Shown: positions 24,940-34,137 of the stretch, in pieces
Position numbering within the stretch: position 1 is the stretch's first letter
Layout of the letters: every line of letters begins with the position of its first letter
Source of the DNA: Schaalia canis
Lineage (GTDB): Bacteria > Actinomycetota > Actinomycetes > Actinomycetales > Actinomycetaceae
Assembly (NCBI RefSeq): GCF_003858455.1
Contig: NZ_RQZF01000008.1
Span: 36,046-100,045 of the forward strand
DNA length: 64,000 bases
Direction: 5' to 3'
Position numbers and translations under genes: made by a program
Notes under the pieces: model-generated
Databases searched by the model: none
What the model saw: the letters and a program-made list of their open reading frames with translations, nothing else
Told to the model about the DNA's origin: nothing

Positions 24940-26601
24940 TTATGACCTGTCGCGCGTCTGAGCTTTGCGTCGTTTTCTCAGGTTTTGGGCCAGTGAAAGC
25001 ATCCGTGGAGCCTGGATTTTTCTGTGTCGTGCCCGGGGGCGCGTGGGAATTTGATCGCTGGAAATGGGGCGTTCTGTGTGAGCGAGTATCCGTAAAAGCC
25101 GCTGGGAAAGTTCAGCAAAGTCACGCTCTGCTGAGCCCTTGTGAGGTGCTGATATGACCGAGCGACCTTGGAGTTGTGCCTTGAGCACGAGGGGATCTTC
25201 GTAGATGAGGGAGATGTCTTCTCCGGGAAGGTAGGGCGCAAGAGCTTGGGCAATAGCTTGCGCTGGACGTGAGCCTGCTCGGTGCTCAGAGACCATATTG
25301 GCAACAATGTGCACCTGGGCTCCGGTGATGTGTGTGCGCAACCATTCCAAGGAGTATATGAGGCGGTGCAATCCTTCCGCGTCGGAGCGAGCGACGACGA
25401 CAACGAGGTCGGCTGCTTGAAGAACTGCGGCGGTGGCCTCATCTCGTCCTGCGTTGAAGCGTCCAAACTCATCCAGGGGATCGAGGGTGCCCGAGGCGCA
25501 GTCAACAATGACATATTCGTTCTGTTCGCGCGCTGCCTGTAGGCATTGCGTCAGTGCTGCGGGTGATGCTTCGCGCCATCGGTGGGGCGAGCTTAGCCCT
25601 GTGAGGGTCACAATTCCCTCATCACTGACTTGTTGGGCGCTGTCGATGTGTTCTGCGTGTACTTCTCCTCGCGCGGCGTATCTAGCAATGGCAGATAGGG
25701 ATGAGACGTCCGTGCTCATTCCCAGTGCGTGGGCGACTGAAGGCGAGTAGGTATCGGCGTCAATGAGGAGCACCTCCATGCGAGGCAGCGCATTTGTGTG
25801 CTGGAGGGAGGCCGCAAGGTTGATGGCAACGGTTGTACGCCCCGGAGCGCCGCTGGTTCCCCAGATGGCGATGATTTTTCCTGGGCGCTGGCGAGTGGCG
25901 GCATTGTGCAGCCAAGCGCTATCAGCGGGGGTGAGGGGGTGCTCATCCTCAACCTCGTTGCGATGGGCGGCTTGGTTGTGTTCGTGTGGATCTTGCCCAT
26001 TGACCTGTGGGTCTGTGAGAGCCTCATCGCTGCTCTGGTTGCGATCAGCATCCTGGGCTGAGATGTCGGCGGACGAGGATGCCCCATCAGTGCCTGCTGG
26101 CGGGTGTTCGCTCTTGGCGTGGGAAAGGTCTAAGTTAGGGCTGCTCTGCACACTCGCATGCGCTTGTACTGTATTCGCGGCAGGTGAGCCCGGGTCATGC
26201 TGATCCGCGCTCTGTCCGCGTGCGAGGCTGAGAAGAGCGTGCGCAATTCTTTCTGGATCGAGTGCGGGAGCGAGCAGGTCGGGTTTGAGGTCCATCAGGC
26301 TTTGAGTTCCGATGGCTTCGCCTGAGGGGGTGTAGTCCTGGAGGAGGATGACTTTCATCCCCGCATCGTGGAGGCTTTGAATAAAAGGCTTGTCGCAGTC
26401 GGGGTCGTTACCGCTGAGAACACCGATCTGTGCGATACCTGCCCGCGCAGCCGCTTCCAATTCAACGAGGTCGGCGCAGCGACGGACGACCTTCAGCGTG
26501 CGCGCGTGTTCTTCTAGCTGGGCAAGTATGTGGGTGTCGGCATCGTCTGGGATACACAGGGCAATTGATACGGGGGCGTGTGGGTGTGCGGGGGTCATCA
26601 T
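24940..26601 (-). CDS. CpaE/MinD-like ParA-family ATPase
   Basis: ATPase of 553 residues. The N-terminal 130 residues resemble a degenerate receiver (CpaE-like), followed by an acidic, His/Asn/Ser-rich linker (about 140-235). The MinD/ParA domain begins IIAIWGTSGAPGRTT: the P-loop ends GRTT, with Arg where the usual lysine sits. CpaE-type proteins localise pilus secretion machinery in tad systems, but no tad genes occur here; actinobacterial members often sit beside a SAF-domain protein as in this case. The start overlaps the SAF gene stop by four bases. Positioning of an envelope complex is a reasonable guess. Confidence 0.85.
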   Translation of the reverse strand: MMTPAHPHAPVSIALCIPDDADTHILAQLEEHARTLKVVRRCADLVELEAAARAGIAQIGVLSGNDPDCDKPFIQSLHDAGMKVILLQDYTPSGEAIGTQSLMDLKPDLLAPALDPERIAHALLSLARGQSADQHDPGSPAANTVQAHASVQSSPNLDLSHAKSEHPPAGTDGASSSADISAQDADRNQSSDEALTDPQVNGQDPHEHNQAAHRNEVEDEHPLTPADSAWLHNAATRQRPGKIIAIWGTSGAPGRTTVAINLAASLQHTNALPRMEVLLIDADTYSPSVAHALGMSTDVSSLSAIARYAARGEVHAEHIDSAQQVSDEGIVTLTGLSSPHRWREASPAALTQCLQAAREQNEYVIVDCASGTLDPLDEFGRFNAGRDEATAAVLQAADLVVVVARSDAEGLHRLIYSLEWLRTHITGAQVHIVANMVSEHRAGSRPAQAIAQALAPYLPGEDISLIYEDPLVLKAQLQGRSVISAPHKGSAERDFAELSQRLLRILAHTERPISSDQIPTRPRARHRKIQAPRMLSLAQNLRKRRKAQTRDRS

Positions 26602-27245
26602 AGTCCCACCGGTACAGCAGAAAGCGTGCCGTTTCCATGGGCGCTTTCCAGAATTCCTGATATATCAGAGGAGTTGAGGCGGACTTCGATACGAAGTGAG
26701 CCTTGGCCTGCGAGGATGCCTGACTCACCGAGGACTTTCACCAGTGTTGCTTCCCCTGTGACAAGGCTGGGTTTAGGACTCTCCTTAGCGCCGATCTGTG
26801 AGCTGGGGACGAACCAGAGTTCAAGTGTGGTTCCGGGGGTCACGGTATCAGGCAGTCCGTCAGAGACGGCGATCACGATATTGCGCCGGTCTTTTAGTGC
26901 GTCGGTGGTGACAGCAGAACGGGCGATGAGTTCTCCTGCGCCGATATTGATTGCTGCCTGAGCCTTATCCGGCAGTTCACCTCCGGGGAGGTAGGCGGTG
27001 GATTCTGGTCGGGCATCGATAACGACGGTGTTGTGTGCGCCGAGGGCTTCTCCTTGTGCGATCGGGCGGGTCGCACGGTACACCGGGATGCCTGCGCGCG
27101 CTGAAGCGATGAGTTGGGTGCAGGCGATGATGGAGACAAGCAGGATAATGACTCCAATAACGAGGCGTGGATCTTTCCATACGCTTGTGGAGCGCGGTAT
27201 GGAAATAGAGCGTCGATGACTAACCATTCTCACATCATTGCGCAT
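26598..27245 (-). CDS. SAF-domain membrane protein (CpaB/RcpC-like)
   Basis: About 215 residues: a basic N-terminus, one membrane span (about 28-48 from this start), then an extracytoplasmic SAF domain (VYRATRPIAQGEALG onward) and a C-terminal region with GEATLVKVLGESG. CpaB proteins are outer components of Flp/tad pilus systems; the SAF fold may bind glycans, as in antifreeze-like domains. The start is uncertain: candidates are TTG 27257, ATG 27245 and ATG 27227, none with a good ribosome-binding site. It is co-transcribed and overlapping with the CpaE-like ATPase. Confidence 0.8.
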   Translation of the reverse strand: MRNDVRMVSHRRSISIPRSTSVWKDPRLVIGVIILLVSIIACTQLIASARAGIPVYRATRPIAQGEALGAHNTVVIDARPESTAYLPGGELPDKAQAAINIGAGELIARSAVTTDALKDRRNIVIAVSDGLPDTVTPGTTLELWFVPSSQIGAKESPKPSLVTGEATLVKVLGESGILAGQGSLRIEVRLNSSDISGILESAHGNGTLSAVPVGL

Positions 27246-27263
27246 TTTTCTTCGCAAGGAGGC

Positions 27264-27272
27264 TTATCCACA
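27264..27272 (+). promoter_or_regulatory. DnaA-box-like sequence 1
   Basis: Perfect TTATCCACA in the gap between the divergent SAF and helix-turn-helix genes, followed by an AT-rich stretch (CTAATTTTTTCTC). Confidence 0.55.
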
Positions 27273-27314
27273 GGCTAATTTTTTCTCAGAAGGGACGTCT
27301 GTGGCACTTCTCAG

Positions 27315-27323
27315 TTATCCACA
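27315..27323 (+). promoter_or_regulatory. DnaA-box-like sequence 2
   Basis: Second perfect TTATCCACA, same orientation, 51 bp from the first and 51 bp before the helix-turn-helix gene start. A 10-bp palindrome TTCGCGCGAA (27338-27347) follows. Confidence 0.55.
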
Positions 27324-27373
27324 GGGAACATCATCATTTCGCGCGAACCGATGGGAAGTGGCATGATATTTCC

Positions 27374-27586
27374 ATGAGCCCACGTTTTCTCACCCTGACC
27401 GATGTTGCTGAGATTTTGAACCTTACGCCTTCAGCGGCTCGCTCTTTGGTCAATTCTGGAGAACTTCCCGCTATCCAGGTTGGCGGAAAGAAGGCATGGC
27501 GGATCGAGGACACTGTTCTTGAGCAGTACATCCAAGATCAGTACGCAGCTACCCGGGAGCGAGTCAAGAGCGCACAGCTCGACTAA
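27374..27586 (+). CDS. Small helix-turn-helix DNA-binding protein (BldC/excisionase type)
   Basis: A 70-residue MerR-like helix-turn-helix protein: the helix pair LTLTDVAEILNLTPSAARSL (about 6-25) and a wing QVGGKKAWRIEDTVLEQYI. The fold class includes phage excisionases and the Streptomyces developmental regulator BldC. There is no recombinase nearby, and the surrounding gene order is chromosomal core, so a BldC-like regulator or nucleoid factor is likelier than an excisionase. No SD precedes the ATG. CATGAT lies six bases upstream, so a leaderless transcript is plausible. Two DnaA-box-like sites sit in its upstream region and a strong terminator follows. Confidence 0.85.
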   Translation: MSPRFLTLTDVAEILNLTPSAARSLVNSGELPAIQVGGKKAWRIEDTVLEQYIQDQYAATRERVKSAQLD

Positions 27587-27658
27587 TAATCCACATTCCT
27601 CCTCTTTCCACGAGCGCTGTGACCGTGCGACAGCATATCCGCACGGCCAACTCCTTCC

Positions 27659-27693
27659 TTACCCTTGCCAGTGACGTGCAAGGGTAATTTTTT
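27659..27693 (+). terminator. Terminator of the helix-turn-helix gene, embedded in the convergent coding sequence
   Basis: TTACCCTTGC (27659-27668) pairs perfectly with GCAAGGGTAA (27678-27687), followed by six T. The hairpin is formed by the last codons, including the TAA, of the minus-strand gene that ends at 27659. Confidence 0.88.
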
Positions 27694-28216
27694 GCACTCC
27701 CAACAGCGAGAGCGAGACGGTGACTGATGGACTCTGATCCCGCAGATCCCATGAATCCCTGCCGCCCATGACGATGTCAAAATGATCAGCGTAAGTGGCC
27801 TGCAAGCGCCCACTGTACTGACCTGCATCATGATCGATCACCAGAGCCGCGCGCCTTTCCCCGAGCCCTCGCAAAAGATGACCGATCGACACACGGTACG
27901 CCGGGGAGTCAGCGTTGGTAGTCGTTGCGCCAAGCCCCACAGCCGCCACGATGGCATGGAGGGGAATAATGTGCTGATCTCTCTCGCCTTCTAGCCGTAT
28001 CCACTGAAGGGCAACGTCACCAACACGCCCCTTGAGGCGCTGACCTCCTCTCAAGGTGAGTTCTATTTCCCGATGGAGAGTGGCAAGGAGACGCTCTGCG
28101 TAGGAGACAGTCGCGCGCTCTGCGTCGAGCATTTCGATAAGCATCTCGTCATGCTCATCTCTCCGCTGTTGGTCGAAGCGGCTTTCCATATCGGCCAGAA
28201 AGAGGCTTAAATCCAT
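27659..28216 (-). CDS. Conserved hypothetical protein, coiled N-terminus
   Basis: About 185 residues, soluble. The N-terminus (MDLSLFLADMESRFDQQRRDEH and on to about residue 50) is strongly helical and acidic-basic, likely a coiled coil. The remainder contains a small beta-rich region (LRGGQRLKGRVGDVALQWIRLEG) and SVTVSLSLLGVQKITLAR at the end. I do not recognise a named domain, but proteins of this form occur beside LysM and SecA genes in many Actinobacteria. I use ATG 28216; a TTG at 28234 is also in frame. The final codons double as the terminator of the opposing gene. Confidence 0.72.
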   Translation of the reverse strand: MDLSLFLADMESRFDQQRRDEHDEMLIEMLDAERATVSYAERLLATLHREIELTLRGGQRLKGRVGDVALQWIRLEGERDQHIIPLHAIVAAVGLGATTTNADSPAYRVSIGHLLRGLGERRAALVIDHDAGQYSGRLQATYADHFDIVMGGRDSWDLRDQSPSVTVSLSLLGVQKITLARHWQG

Positions 28217-28255
28217 AACTTCAGCCTGCCACAAAAACGCATGAACTGCACCCAG

Positions 28256-28291
28256 TTGACATCAAGCACTTCTTAGGCAACACTATTGACA
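28256..28291 (+). promoter_or_regulatory. Tandem TTGACA hexamers upstream of the LysM gene
   Basis: Perfect -35-like TTGACA at 28256-28261 and again at 28286-28291, 30 bp apart. Matching -10 elements are poor (for example GATACG near 28315), so only a promoter region is claimed. Confidence 0.35.
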
Positions 28292-28333
28292 CAAACAACT
28301 GCAATGAACTGACACGATACGAGATGATTCGGC

Positions 28334-29533
28334 ATGAGACGGAATTATTCAGACCAAAGCGAGGCAAAGACCTCAGACCTTGCGCGCGCATCGCGTGCAG
28401 GAGTCCTCGCGCTCCTGGGATGGGATCTCTTCCTTCTTGTGTCATCCGTGGGCTTAGGGGCAATAGCCGCTCACATCTGGCAGAACCTACAGGCGCGTCC
28501 CGCACCACAGCCACATGAAGGTTTTCTCCTCATCATCAGCATTGCAGGCACAGTGTTGGCCGCATGGAATCTTTTCAACGCCGCCCTCGCCCATTTGGGA
28601 AACCTACGGAGCGCCCCAGCATGGCTAACGCGAGCTTGCACAGGCTTCATTTCTCGATGGGGCACACAGCATGCACGCCGCATTCTCATGCGCTCAGGAG
28701 CTAAGCTCGCACTTGGGGTCTCTACTTTCAGCCTCGGGGTCACCCCACTTGCTTTCGCGTCAGATCTGCCATCCCCCGAGATTCCCCAGGTCGATGCACC
28801 AATGAGCGTATCTGAACCCGCTGTCTTCCCTGAGGCATCTCCTGAACCATCAGGGGCTAGCGAAGGCTCCGACGCGGCTCCCCTCCCCTCCCCACTGTCA
28901 TCTTTGCCCCTGCTCCCCTCCCCACTACTTTCCTCGCCTGGGATACCCGACAGTGCCGCAGAGGCAGACCCCCTCCAAAGCGGACCGCCAATAGCACACG
29001 TGCCGGCGCCCGCGCCTTCGCCCTCGTCAGCGACCGTACCTGCACGCACTCCCACCACTGGGCCGGCCATCTCAGCGGCCTCGCCAAACCCTGTTGCACA
29101 GGATGCAAAGCAGCGTCTTGAGCACAGCGGCCGCTACGCACCAGCTTCTGCCGATACAGGTAGCGTTTACATCCACGGCCCATATGTGCGCCCCGACAGT
29201 TCTGCCGCACGCCATGAGGGACAACAGGCCGGAATAAGCGCAGCTCAGGCCCAGTACGACAGCGATCACACGGACATTACCTCCCACTCTCTCTCCACAG
29301 ACATGCTTCGCACTCCCAACAGTGCAGATAGGGAGAGCTCCTCTCGCAGCCATATCGTCCGCGAAGGGGAATGCCTGTGGGATATTGCAGCCGCCCTCCT
29401 GGGGGAACAAAGCTCTGACGCGGCTATCAACGATGCCTGGCAACGTCTCTATTCGCTTAACCGCACCACTATTGGCTCAAATCCTGATCTCATCCTTCCG
29501 GGCACAGTTCTTACACTGCCCGCATCTTTCTAG
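28334..29533 (+). CDS. Membrane-anchored LysM-domain protein
   Basis: 399 residues. Hydrophobic segments at about 25-47, 65-85 and 117-137 tether the N-terminus; a long Pro/Ser/Ala-rich linker (about 140-330) spans the wall. A single LysM domain (about 338-396, GECLWDIAAALLG to LILPGTVLTLP) closes the protein and should bind peptidoglycan N-acetylglucosamine. There is no hydrolase domain, so it is an anchor or scaffold. It precedes the Rv3235-family gene by nine bases, presumably as an operon, and belongs to the conserved block leading to secA. Confidence 0.82.
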   Translation: MRRNYSDQSEAKTSDLARASRAGVLALLGWDLFLLVSSVGLGAIAAHIWQNLQARPAPQPHEGFLLIISIAGTVLAAWNLFNAALAHLGNLRSAPAWLTRACTGFISRWGTQHARRILMRSGAKLALGVSTFSLGVTPLAFASDLPSPEIPQVDAPMSVSEPAVFPEASPEPSGASEGSDAAPLPSPLSSLPLLPSPLLSSPGIPDSAAEADPLQSGPPIAHVPAPAPSPSSATVPARTPTTGPAISAASPNPVAQDAKQRLEHSGRYAPASADTGSVYIHGPYVRPDSSAARHEGQQAGISAAQAQYDSDHTDITSHSLSTDMLRTPNSADRESSSRSHIVREGECLWDIAAALLGEQSSDAAINDAWQRLYSLNRTTIGSNPDLILPGTVLTLPASF

Positions 29534-29542
29534 GAGTCTGCT

Positions 29543-30094
29543 ATGTCAACTGCGCTTGCTTCACGCCCATACCAACAGACCCAGACAACCCTACGACGCC
29601 TGCCCCACCAGCAGCGTCAGATGCCATCAAGGAACAGCGCCCCTGTTCGGATCCCCCGCAACCATGGCCTCTGTTTCCGATGGGACATGGCCCGCGATCT
29701 CCCTCGTGGCGATGTCGCAATTCTGCGTGAGCGCCTGCGAGATTCTCATACTTCGACAGTGTGGAACAAGAACCTTCCCGCTGCTGGAACGTGGGCGGCT
29801 AATCTCGCCCTCGGACTGGTGGAGATTCTGCAAGGCACTCGGCCACTGGCACAGGTACGCCGATGGGTGCTCCCTGAACTATACGACGAGCTTGCACTCG
29901 CTCGGGGCTGCGCCGTCGATGAAGGGGTGGCTCCCGGCACCTGCACCCTCGTCCGTTGGCGCACCTGCTCAATTAGTGAGCGCATTGTCGAAAGCTGTGT
30001 CATCGTCCAAACGCGGAGCCGTCGACGTGCCGTATCAGTCCGCATAGAAGAATATCGAGGGCGGTGGATCGCCACTGCCCTCGATATTCTCTAA
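29543..30094 (+). CDS. Rv3235-family protein
   Basis: 183 residues with a basic, Gln-rich, probably disordered N-terminus (1-55) and a conserved C-terminal domain (about 65-183: WAANLALGLVEILQGTRPLAQ, then VRWRTCSISERIVESCVIVQ and RAVSVRIEEYRGRWIATALDIL). This matches the Rv3235 family located near secA1 in mycobacteria. The domain fold recalls SecA-associated or NTF2-like small domains, but no biochemical role is established that I know of. AGGAG precedes the ATG at 29543. It converges on secA, 45 bp away, without an obvious strong terminator. Confidence 0.78.
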   Translation: MSTALASRPYQQTQTTLRRLPHQQRQMPSRNSAPVRIPRNHGLCFRWDMARDLPRGDVAILRERLRDSHTSTVWNKNLPAAGTWAANLALGLVEILQGTRPLAQVRRWVLPELYDELALARGCAVDEGVAPGTCTLVRWRTCSISERIVESCVIVQTRSRRRAVSVRIEEYRGRWIATALDIL

Positions 30095-30139
30095 AGCTCT
30101 GCTGAGTTCCTCACTCTCCAGGAGGAATACCTCGGCCCT

Positions 30140-32929
30140 TTACCTGCGGCCTTTCTTGGCGGCGCGGCGCTGAGCCCGATTCATCCCAGAGTCAGTGCCT
30201 GTCTCAGAAGGAGCGGAATACTGCAATCGTTCGGCGCGTTTCTCACGACCAAGATCACCCATAACTGCCCGAGCCTTCGCAGCCGCAGCACCAGCCACTC
30301 GTGAGGGAGCCTCCGTTTCTTCCTCCACCTGGGCACCACCCTGTTCAGCTGCTTGCTGCTCGGCAGCCGCAGCCTCAACTGCTTGGGCAAGCACCACATC
30401 AAACTGGCGGCTATACCCAAAGACAGCCTGGACGGATTCTTCACGAATACGCTCCATCATGATGTTGAACATCTTGGCGCCCTCATCACGATACTCCACG
30501 AGGGGATCGCGTTGGCCCATCGCGCGCAGGCCAATACCTTCCTTCAGGTAATCCATCTCGTAGAGGTGTTCGCGCCAGAGGCGGTCCACCGTTCCGATAA
30601 CAACACGACGTTCCAGTGTGCGCATCGGCTCAGGGCCGAGCTGCTGCAGAGCAATGGGGTTTTGGGCCAGGCGATCTTCAGCATCTGCGTACACGGAGTG
30701 AATGTCGCCCACAAGCTCGTTGATGAGCTCCTCACGTACCAGTGACCCCTTACCGCCGTGAGCCTGCTCGACCTCCTGGTAGGTGACTGACGGCGGGTAG
30801 TAGGCGCGGAGCATGTCCCACAGCTCGTCGAGATTCCACTCGCGGGGCGACAGGTTAGCGGTCTTCTCGTCAACAAGGCCGATAATCAGTCGCTCCATGA
30901 AGCCCAGCATCTGATCTTGCAGGTCCTCACCTTCAAGCACGCGGCGGCGTTCTTCGTAAATGAGTTCACGCTGACCAGTCATCACATCGTCATACTTGAG
31001 GACGTTCTTGCGGATCTCAAAGTTGCGGCCCTCCACCTGGCTTTGAGCCGAAGCGATTGAACGCGACACGACCTTCGACTCTAGGGGCATGTCCTCAGGG
31101 TAGGCACCTGAAGCCATGATGCGCTGGGCAAGGCCTGAACTAAACAGACGCATAAGATCATCTTGCATCGACAGGTAGAAACGGGATTCACCCGGGTCTC
31201 CCTGACGTCCCGAACGGCCGCGAAGCTGGTTGTCGATACGACGCGATTCGTGACGTTCCGTTCCCAGAACGTACAGGCCACCAAGTTCACGAACCTCTTC
31301 ACGTTCAGCTTGTACGGCAGCGTCGGCCTCGGCCAAAGCATCAGGCCATGCCGCGCGGTACTCTTCCGGGTTGAGCTTCGGATCAAGACCACGGTGAGCG
31401 AGGTTCGCCTGGGCAATGAACTCAGAGTTGCCGCCGAGCATAATGTCGGTGCCTCGACCAGCCATATTGGTGGCGACGGTGACAGCGCCCTTACGGCCAG
31501 CCATAGCAACAACCTGAGCTTCACGAGCGTGCTGCTTGGCGTTAAGAACCTGGTGGGGGATGCGACGCTTCTTGAGCATATCTGACACCAGCTCAGAGCT
31601 TTCCACCGACGCTGTACCAACAAGAACCGGCTGGCCAGCAGCATGGCGCTCAGCGATATCGTCAATGATCGCGTTGAGCTTGCCCTGCAAGGAGGGATAG
31701 ACGAAATCAGGCTGGTCAATACGTTGAACCGGCTTATTCGTGGGAATCGGGACAACGCCGATCTTGTAGGTGGAGACGAATTCAGCAGCTTCAGTCTCTG
31801 CGGTACCCGTCATACCCGCGCGGGAGCCCTCAGGGTAAAGGCGGAAGTAGTTCTGCAGCGTGATCGAGGCAAGAGTCTGGTTTTCTGCCTTGATCTCCAC
31901 CCCTTCCTTCGCCTCAATAGCCTGGTGCATACCCTCGTTGTAGCGGCGGCCCGGCAGGGAACGACCCGTGTGCTCATCAACGATGAGGACCTCACCATCA
32001 GCGATGATGTAGTCGCGATCACGATGGAAAAGTTCCTTGGCGCGAATAGCGTTGTTCAGGAAACCAATTAGTGGAGTATTGGCCGCCTCGTAGAGGTTTT
32101 CGACACCCAACTCATCTTCGACCTTGTCAATACCCGGTTCGAGAACGCCAATGGTTTTCTTCTTCTCATCAACCTCGTAATCAACGCCAGCCTCAAGGTT
32201 GCGGACGATACGAGCAAACTCGGTGTACCAGCGGTTCACGTCGCCAGTTGCCGGGCCTGAAATGATCAAAGGAGTACGGGCTTCATCAATGAGGATGGAG
32301 TCGACCTCATCGACGATGACGTAGTTATGGCCGCGCTGAACCATATCTTCAACGCGCTGGGCCATATTGTCACGCAGGTAGTCGAAGCCGAATTCATTAT
32401 TGGTGCCGTAGGTAATGTCAGCGTTGTACTGCGCGCGGCGTTCGTCGGGAGATTGACCCACGAGGATACAACCCACCGAAACATCGAGGAAGTTAAAGAC
32501 TCGGGCCATGAGGTCAGACTGGTACTTGGCGAGGTAGTCATTCACCGTCACAACATGCACGCCGTCACCGGTGAGGGAACGCAGGTAGGAGGGCATTGTT
32601 GCCACAAGGGTCTTGCCCTCACCGGTCTTCATTTCGGCAATATTGCCCAGGTGCAGGGCAGCAGCACCCATGACCTGCACATGGAAGGGGCGCTGACGCA
32701 GCGTACGCCATGCGGCTTCACGCACGGTAGCGAAAGCCTCCACCATCAGGTCATCAAGGGTTTCACCTTCGTTGAGGCGTTGCTTAAACTCCGCGGTTTT
32801 GGCGCGCAGCTCCTCATCGGTGAGGGCTTCGAAGTCTTCCCGAAGGGCGTCAACCTGGTGAGCAATACGGTCGAGCTTTTTCAGGGTGCGGCCTTCGCCT
32901 GCACGAAGGATCTTGTCAATGAGGGACAC
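30140..32929 (-). CDS. secA: Preprotein translocase ATPase SecA
   Basis: Motor of the Sec pathway; couples ATP hydrolysis to threading of secretory proteins through SecYEG. Motifs: Walker A MKTGEGKT (about 100-107), [13 protein letters not shown] (DEAD-like motif II), [10 protein letters not shown] and [14 protein letters not shown]. The Ala/Gln/Glu-rich C-tail ends in a basic [13 protein letters not shown] and lacks the zinc/SecB-binding Cys motif, as is usual in actinobacterial SecA1. I place the start at GTG 32929, giving [13 protein letters not shown] as in relatives, because AGGAG lies five bases upstream; an in-frame ATG at 32947 would read through it. A GTAC palindromic element lies about 190 bp upstream. 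Confidence 0.95.
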   Translation of the reverse strand: MSLIDKILRAGEGRTLKKLDRIAHQVDALREDFEALTDEELRAKTAEFKQRLNEGETLDDLMVEAFATVREAAWRTLRQRPFHVQVMGAAALHLGNIAEMKTGEGKTLVATMPSYLRSLTGDGVHVVTVNDYLAKYQSDLMARVFNFLDVSVGCILVGQSPDERRAQYNADITYGTNNEFGFDYLRDNMAQRVEDMVQRGHNYVIVDEVDSILIDEARTPLIISGPATGDVNRWYTEFARIVRNLEAGVDYEVDEKKKTIGVLEPGIDKVEDELGVENLYEAANTPLIGFLNNAIRAKELFHRDRDYIIADGEVLIVDEHTGRSLPGRRYNEGMHQAIEAKEGVEIKAENQTLASITLQNYFRLYPEGSRAGMTGTAETEAAEFVSTYKIGVVPIPTNKPVQRIDQPDFVYPSLQGKLNAIIDDIAERHAAGQPVLVGTASVESSELVSDMLKKRRIPHQVLNAKQHAREAQVVAMAGRKGAVTVATNMAGRGTDIMLGGNSEFIAQANLAHRGLDPKLNPEEYRAAWPDALAEADAAVQAEREEVRELGGLYVLGTERHESRRIDNQLRGRSGRQGDPGESRFYLSMQDDLMRLFSSGLAQRIMASGAYPEDMPLESKVVSRSIASAQSQVEGRNFEIRKNVLKYDDVMTGQRELIYEERRRVLEGEDLQDQMLGFMERLIIGLVDEKTANLSPREWNLDELWDMLRAYYPPSVTYQEVEQAHGGKGSLVREELINELVGDIHSVYADAEDRLAQNPIALQQLGPEPMRTLERRVVIGTVDRLWREHLYEMDYLKEGIGLRAMGQRDPLVEYRDEGAKMFNIMMERIREESVQAVFGYSRQFDVVLAQAVEAAAAEQQAAEQGGAQVEEETEAPSRVAGAAAAKARAVMGDLGREKRAERLQYSAPSETGTDSGMNRAQRRAAKKGRR

Positions 32930-33102
32930 AGGTGCTCCTGAGATCATGGCCAAAAGCCATTACGCTTTCGGGTACGCATTGGCGCATACCCCATCTATTT
33001 TACGTTTATGCGGTGCCTTTTTCCTCATTGCCTTGCACACGTTCGCCCAGAGCGCAGGCGACGCACACCTTTTACCCCTCCCCCATGAGATACGGCATCC
33101 GG

Positions 33103-33175
33103 GTTATCGCCCGATGTACAGGATGGCGCTGAATGTACGTGGTCCACCACGTACATTCAGCGTTAACCCGTACAT
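33103..33175. repeat. GTAC palindromic element, copy 2
   Basis: 73 bp with GTAC at 33116, 33135, 33151 and 33170 (steps 19, 16, 19). Arms CGCTGAATGTACGTGG (33127-33142) and CCACGTACATTCAGCG (33147-33162, ending where the first arm begins on the other strand) form a near-continuous hairpin with loop TCCA. It matches 15693-15765 at about 52 of 73 positions in the same register, beginning with an identical GTTATCGC. It sits between hpf and secA. Confidence 0.85.
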
Positions 33176-33218
33176 CACACACCCCGGAAGACATCCGCCA
33201 CACAACGGCGCGGACACG

Positions 33219-33256
33219 GTTCTGGGGCCACCGCTTCTTCGCGGTGGCCCCAGAAC
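33219..33256 (-). terminator. Hairpin terminator after hpf
   Basis: Perfect 16-bp stem (33219-33234 with 33241-33256) and 6-nt loop, 33 bp beyond the hpf stop. The downstream T-run is weak on both strands, so it may act as a Rho-assisted or structural 3' end. Confidence 0.75.
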
Positions 33257-33288
33257 TATGACAGCATGTCAGTGACGAATAGAGTCTT

Positions 33289-33939
33289 CTAGTCGTCGCA
33301 GACCTGAACGTTGAGGCGGAAGACACCATAGGTCCAGCCATGGCGGTGGTAGACCACGCACGGCTGCTTCGTGTCCTTGTCAACGAAGAGGAAGAACGGG
33401 TGTCCAACGAGTTCCATCTGATAGAGAGCCTCGTCAACACTCATTGGCTCAGCCTCATGCACCTTTTGACGGACAATGACCGGGGAATCACCCAGTTGTT
33501 CTTCACGAGCCTCTCCGACCTTGAGGTCTTCTGCTGAACGCAGATGATCGTCAACCTCGACTTCTTCGACCTCTTCGACCGGCAGATCAACTGGAATCTC
33601 TGCCAGTTCAATGTCGTCAATACCTGGGTAACGACGATGATCCTTTGCACGGTCGCGGAGTCGGCGTAGGCGCTCGAAAAGCTTTCCTGCTGCGATATCC
33701 ACTGCGGCGTAACGATCGGCAGATTCGGCTTCAGCTCGAATCACTGGACCCTTCCCATAAACCGTCAGCTCAATCCGCTCGGCGGTGTCGGCTTGACGGG
33801 GGTTGCGCTGGTGAGTGAGTTCAACATCGATCCTCTGAGCGCGAGGGTAGAACTGGGTGACTTTGGAGACCTTCTCTTCGATGTACTCACGGAAGTTGGG
33901 GTGGATCTCGGCGTTACGTGCCACAACAGTGATGTCCAT
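33289..33939 (-). CDS. hpf: Long-form ribosome hibernation promoting factor
   Basis: 216 residues. The N-terminal domain (about 1-100, beginning MDITVVARNAEIHPNFREYI) binds the 30S decoding channel; an acidic linker (EEVEEVEVDDHLRSAEDL) leads to the C-terminal dimerisation domain (about 150-210, with EAMSVDEALYQMELVGHPFFLF-type sequence). Long HPF joins ribosomes into inactive 100S dimers in stationary phase and protects them. GGAGGAAC precedes the ATG. The leader (33940 onward) contains an inverted repeat around 33963-33980 and TTGTG-ACA-CACAA (34073-34085), both possible regulatory sites. The gene lies between comF and secA as in many actinobacteria. Confidence 0.94.
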   Translation of the reverse strand: MDITVVARNAEIHPNFREYIEEKVSKVTQFYPRAQRIDVELTHQRNPRQADTAERIELTVYGKGPVIRAEAESADRYAAVDIAAGKLFERLRRLRDRAKDHRRYPGIDDIELAEIPVDLPVEEVEEVEVDDHLRSAEDLKVGEAREEQLGDSPVIVRQKVHEAEPMSVDEALYQMELVGHPFFLFVDKDTKQPCVVYHRHGWTYGVFRLNVQVCDD

Positions 33940-34137
33940 GATGTTCCTCCATGGGAGTAAGAGCGGGTTTTAACCCCGCGTGGTGGATCCCAAGTGCGTC
34001 ATCGCCTTGGGCTGTGCGTCCGGCTACCACCTCCCATCTGCACCGGCGGGTGATGAGTTCCCGCCGACTGTGTTGTGACACACAATACTACGCTCTAGGG
34101 GTGATCCGCATCATAGATGCCTGGGATGCGAAAATTT

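Noticed and set aside
27374..27586. Phage excisionase
   Set aside because: No integrase, attachment repeats or phage genes nearby; the gene lies in a conserved core block.
33103..33175. REP element mobilised by a RAYT transposase
   Set aside because: The tetramer is GTAC, not the GTAG-type guide of REPs, and no REP-associated transposase is in the window.
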